From assembly GCA_019633425.1 (NCBI GenBank), contig WSUB01000003.1:251480-315479 (forward strand): a stretch of DNA of 64,000 nt, written 5' to 3'. Position numbers and translations under genes: made by a program. Below are positions 62,138 through 64,000 of this stretch, one piece after another (the first letter of the stretch is position 1; each line of letters begins with the position of its first letter). The notes beneath the pieces are model-generated. The model made no database searches. It was not told the origin of the DNA and saw only the letters and a list, made by a program, of their open reading frames with translations. Origin of the DNA: Tulasnella sp. 424 (lineage: Eukaryota > Basidiomycota > Agaricomycetes > Cantharellales > Tulasnellaceae).

Positions 62138-64000
62138 CTAAGCGCCTCGACCCCACCTGAACGGGCTGTCCCCAAGACCTTCTTGCCTTGCAATGTTTTC
62201 GAAGTCCATGGCTCGCGTGTTTGTGTTGTTCAATGTATGGTCGCGGCCTCCGATGGCACAACCGCATTCGGGGCACCTCGATTCAACCATCGCACCACCG
62301 CACTGAGAACGGGAGATAAGTCAGGATCAGGGGAAGACAGGCAGTGAAATGAAGGGGGTACCTCAGTTATAACATAAACGTGTCCGTTGGGACATTGGTA
62401 GAAATGTCCACGAGTGCCTTTGGGGGAAGAGACTTAAACGCCTTGAACACTAGAGACGGCTTTCAAACTCACTGAATCCCAAGAATCCGCTCATAAATGC
62501 TTTGAGAACATCCCGTTTTTCTTGATCGGACACTTCCGTGTAGACGACACCCTTCTTCAGCTGCTGCCTCAACTTGGCCCATTTGTCGATGACCCCTTGC
62601 GCGGGCTCAATGAAGTTCTCAACGAGCCACTCATTGTCCTGGTGACCTTGGGCCATGAAGAGGCGATATCTATCCGCTTGAGAAGCCTTTTCGGCCTGAG
62701 CTGCCTTGTATCCCGTCTTCGCTTCGTGCTCAAACTCCTTTAGAAGCATACCGTTTCTTTGGCGTCCCAAGTGATGGCTGAATGTCTGGAATTCTGCTTC
62801 CATCATGAGCACCACCGTCTTGAGAACTTGGCGATAGGATCGAGACTTCTCTGCGATCTCCAAGGTGAGCGCTGTGTCCCGTCGAATGGAGGATAGCATA
62901 TAGGCGATAAAATCTGCCCACTGAGTGCGAACCAATGCATCGAGGCCCTTTCTCCGAAGGTGTTCTGAGATGCCTTGGGCGGCTTGAACAAGGAGAAAGC
63001 GGATGTGAATTGTGGCCCAGCATCCTTCGACTCGGAAGCGTTGATCTGCTTTTGGTGTCGACGAAGCTCCACAATCTTTCCTCGCTTTCTTTAATGCCGC
63101 TTCTTCGACGGTAAAGGACAGCGACAATCCCTCAAGCAAGTGCGGCGTGGCCATGTAGCGATGGTGGAGAGTAGCGACTGCGGCCTCCCATACGCGGACA
63201 TGCGCCGAGTTTGTGGAGGCAACGGCGCAAGCTTGATCATAGGCTCGAAGTGCGCCTTTGACTGCGTTGTTCCACGCTACAGCGAGGGCTTCTGGCAATT
63301 GGTGACGATCCTTGATCTGGGAGCCGAACCGCGCTGACTTGACCGGGAGTGATTCGCCTTTCGGAATGATTTTACAATCAACCGGGGCGGTGGAACCTAC
63401 AGAGCCAGTGTCGGGTGTCATGAATGCGTCCCATGGAAGGTCTCTCAATTCGCGCTCCATATTGTCGACAGCTTGATCCCCAGTACTGAATGCTGAAACC
63501 TGATCGCTCACTTGACGCAACGTGCTTCGACATTTGTTCGCAACATTCTGAAGGACATTTGGTGAGTATTTAGTCAAGGGCTCTGATAGGCAAAGTGTCC
63601 TTACCTGTTCGGACATGTCTAGATCCACCCGTTTCAGAATCCTTCCGTACCGCCTGGTTTTGATAGGAGCACGACAAAGCGGGCAGACAGGAGGCTTCTG
63701 TAGTCCTTTAGGTGGCTGGGCGAGCTGCAGCCAACGCTCGCCTTCCGTCTTGTAGTATGATGCAAGCTCGCAAATCCCGTCCAGGGTCTCCACAGTGAAC
63801 ACGTGACCGCATTCGAGAGTGATCAACTTGCTGTCCAGCCCATCCCCCTCAAGGTCCACATCGCTGAGCGAACTCTGCATGATGAAGTCGACGACTTGAG
63901 ACTTGACATTGTCCGGAGCACAGGTCGGACATATCTGGATCTCGCACGGCTCTCCGCAAACTAGCCGCCCGCCAACATCAGAATAGAACAAATTCACGGC
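62138..64000 (-). CDS. ZNFX1: ZNFX1-like helicase, copy 3 (3' part only)
   Basis: C-terminal part of a third array member; the helicase and most zinc fingers lie beyond the right edge. Exons in the window: 63605-63960, 62473-63547, 62362-62432 and 62138-62302; 63961-64000 is intron. It encodes the RING-like block (CPTCAPDN, CGHVFTVETL, CPLCRAPI), the helical domain (WDAFMTPD, HQLPEALAVAWNNAV, STNSAHVRVWEAAVATL), and the best-preserved RZ finger of the array (CPNGHVYVITE, CGGAM, CPECGCAIGG-DH). The last exon is longer than in copies 1 and 2, ending FRWGRGA. The intron before the RZ finger is only 40 bases (62433-62472); if retained, the frame stops at the TAG of 62450-62452. Confidence 0.88.
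63854..64000. repeat. Near-identical tract shared with copy 2 (54079-54225)
   Basis: 147 bases match 54079-54225 with one difference (63974), continuing to the window edge. The 73 bases immediately to the left differ at 14 positions, so the boundary is abrupt. Confidence 0.85.

Noticed and set aside
1..64000. CRISPR arrays, bacterial operons, phage genes
   Set aside because: Intron-rich eukaryotic genes throughout; no regularly spaced short repeats.

Overview
The window is a stretch of fungal nuclear genome, most likely from a mushroom-class basidiomycete (Agaricomycotina). Genes are broken by many 45-70 base GT-AG introns, single genes carry up to 27-28 exons with several under 35 bases, and the conserved genes (Vnx1-type exchanger, Pho80-type cyclin, RPL12, Rdh54, DOHH, Mrt4, SNF1 beta subunit) read as fungal. 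A broken kinase-TPR gene and two members of an F-box family are of the kind I remember as expanded in Cantharellales such as Tulasnella; that placement is memory-based inference.

Layout. 1-2.5 kb: 3' part of a vacuolar cation/H+ exchanger. 4.2-5.7 kb: kinase-TPR pseudogene. 6.7-8.6 kb: F-box gene preceded by an overlapping small ORF. 9.1-9.8 kb: single-pass membrane protein. 12.1-28.6 kb: compact housekeeping block of cyclin, RPL12, Med1-like, RDH54, queuosine salvage hydrolase, a second small ORF/F-box pair, DOHH and MRT4, often divergent or convergent with short gaps, followed by tRNA-Leu(AAG). 28.9-44.7 kb: gene-poor, holding only the SNF1 kinase beta subunit, one unexplained coding-like frame, and simple-sequence tracts. 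44.7-64 kb: a head-to-tail tandem array of three minus-strand ZNFX1-like genes (SF1 helicase, NFX1-type zinc fingers, RZ-type zinc finger); the third runs off the right edge.

The most interesting part is the ZNFX1 array. ZNFX1 relatives act in RNA silencing and antiviral defence (human ZNFX1, C. elegans ZNFX-1, S. pombe Hrr1, Neurospora SAD-3). The copies have diverged in discrete ways. Copy 1 has lost about 330 codons of its N-terminus, including one CCCH finger, by an in-frame deletion. Copy 2 has an extra 195-base zinc-finger exon and a Cys-to-Arg change in its RZ finger. Copies 2 and 3 share an abruptly bounded, almost identical tract that looks like gene conversion. A second notable pattern is that both F-box genes, 16 kb apart, are preceded by a two-exon small ORF whose first exon is exactly 131 bases, ends in phase 2, and whose second exon overlaps the F-box start.

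Exon coordinates were derived by hand from splice consensus, reading-frame continuity and remembered family conservation. Phases were checked arithmetically; no alignment or transcript data were available.
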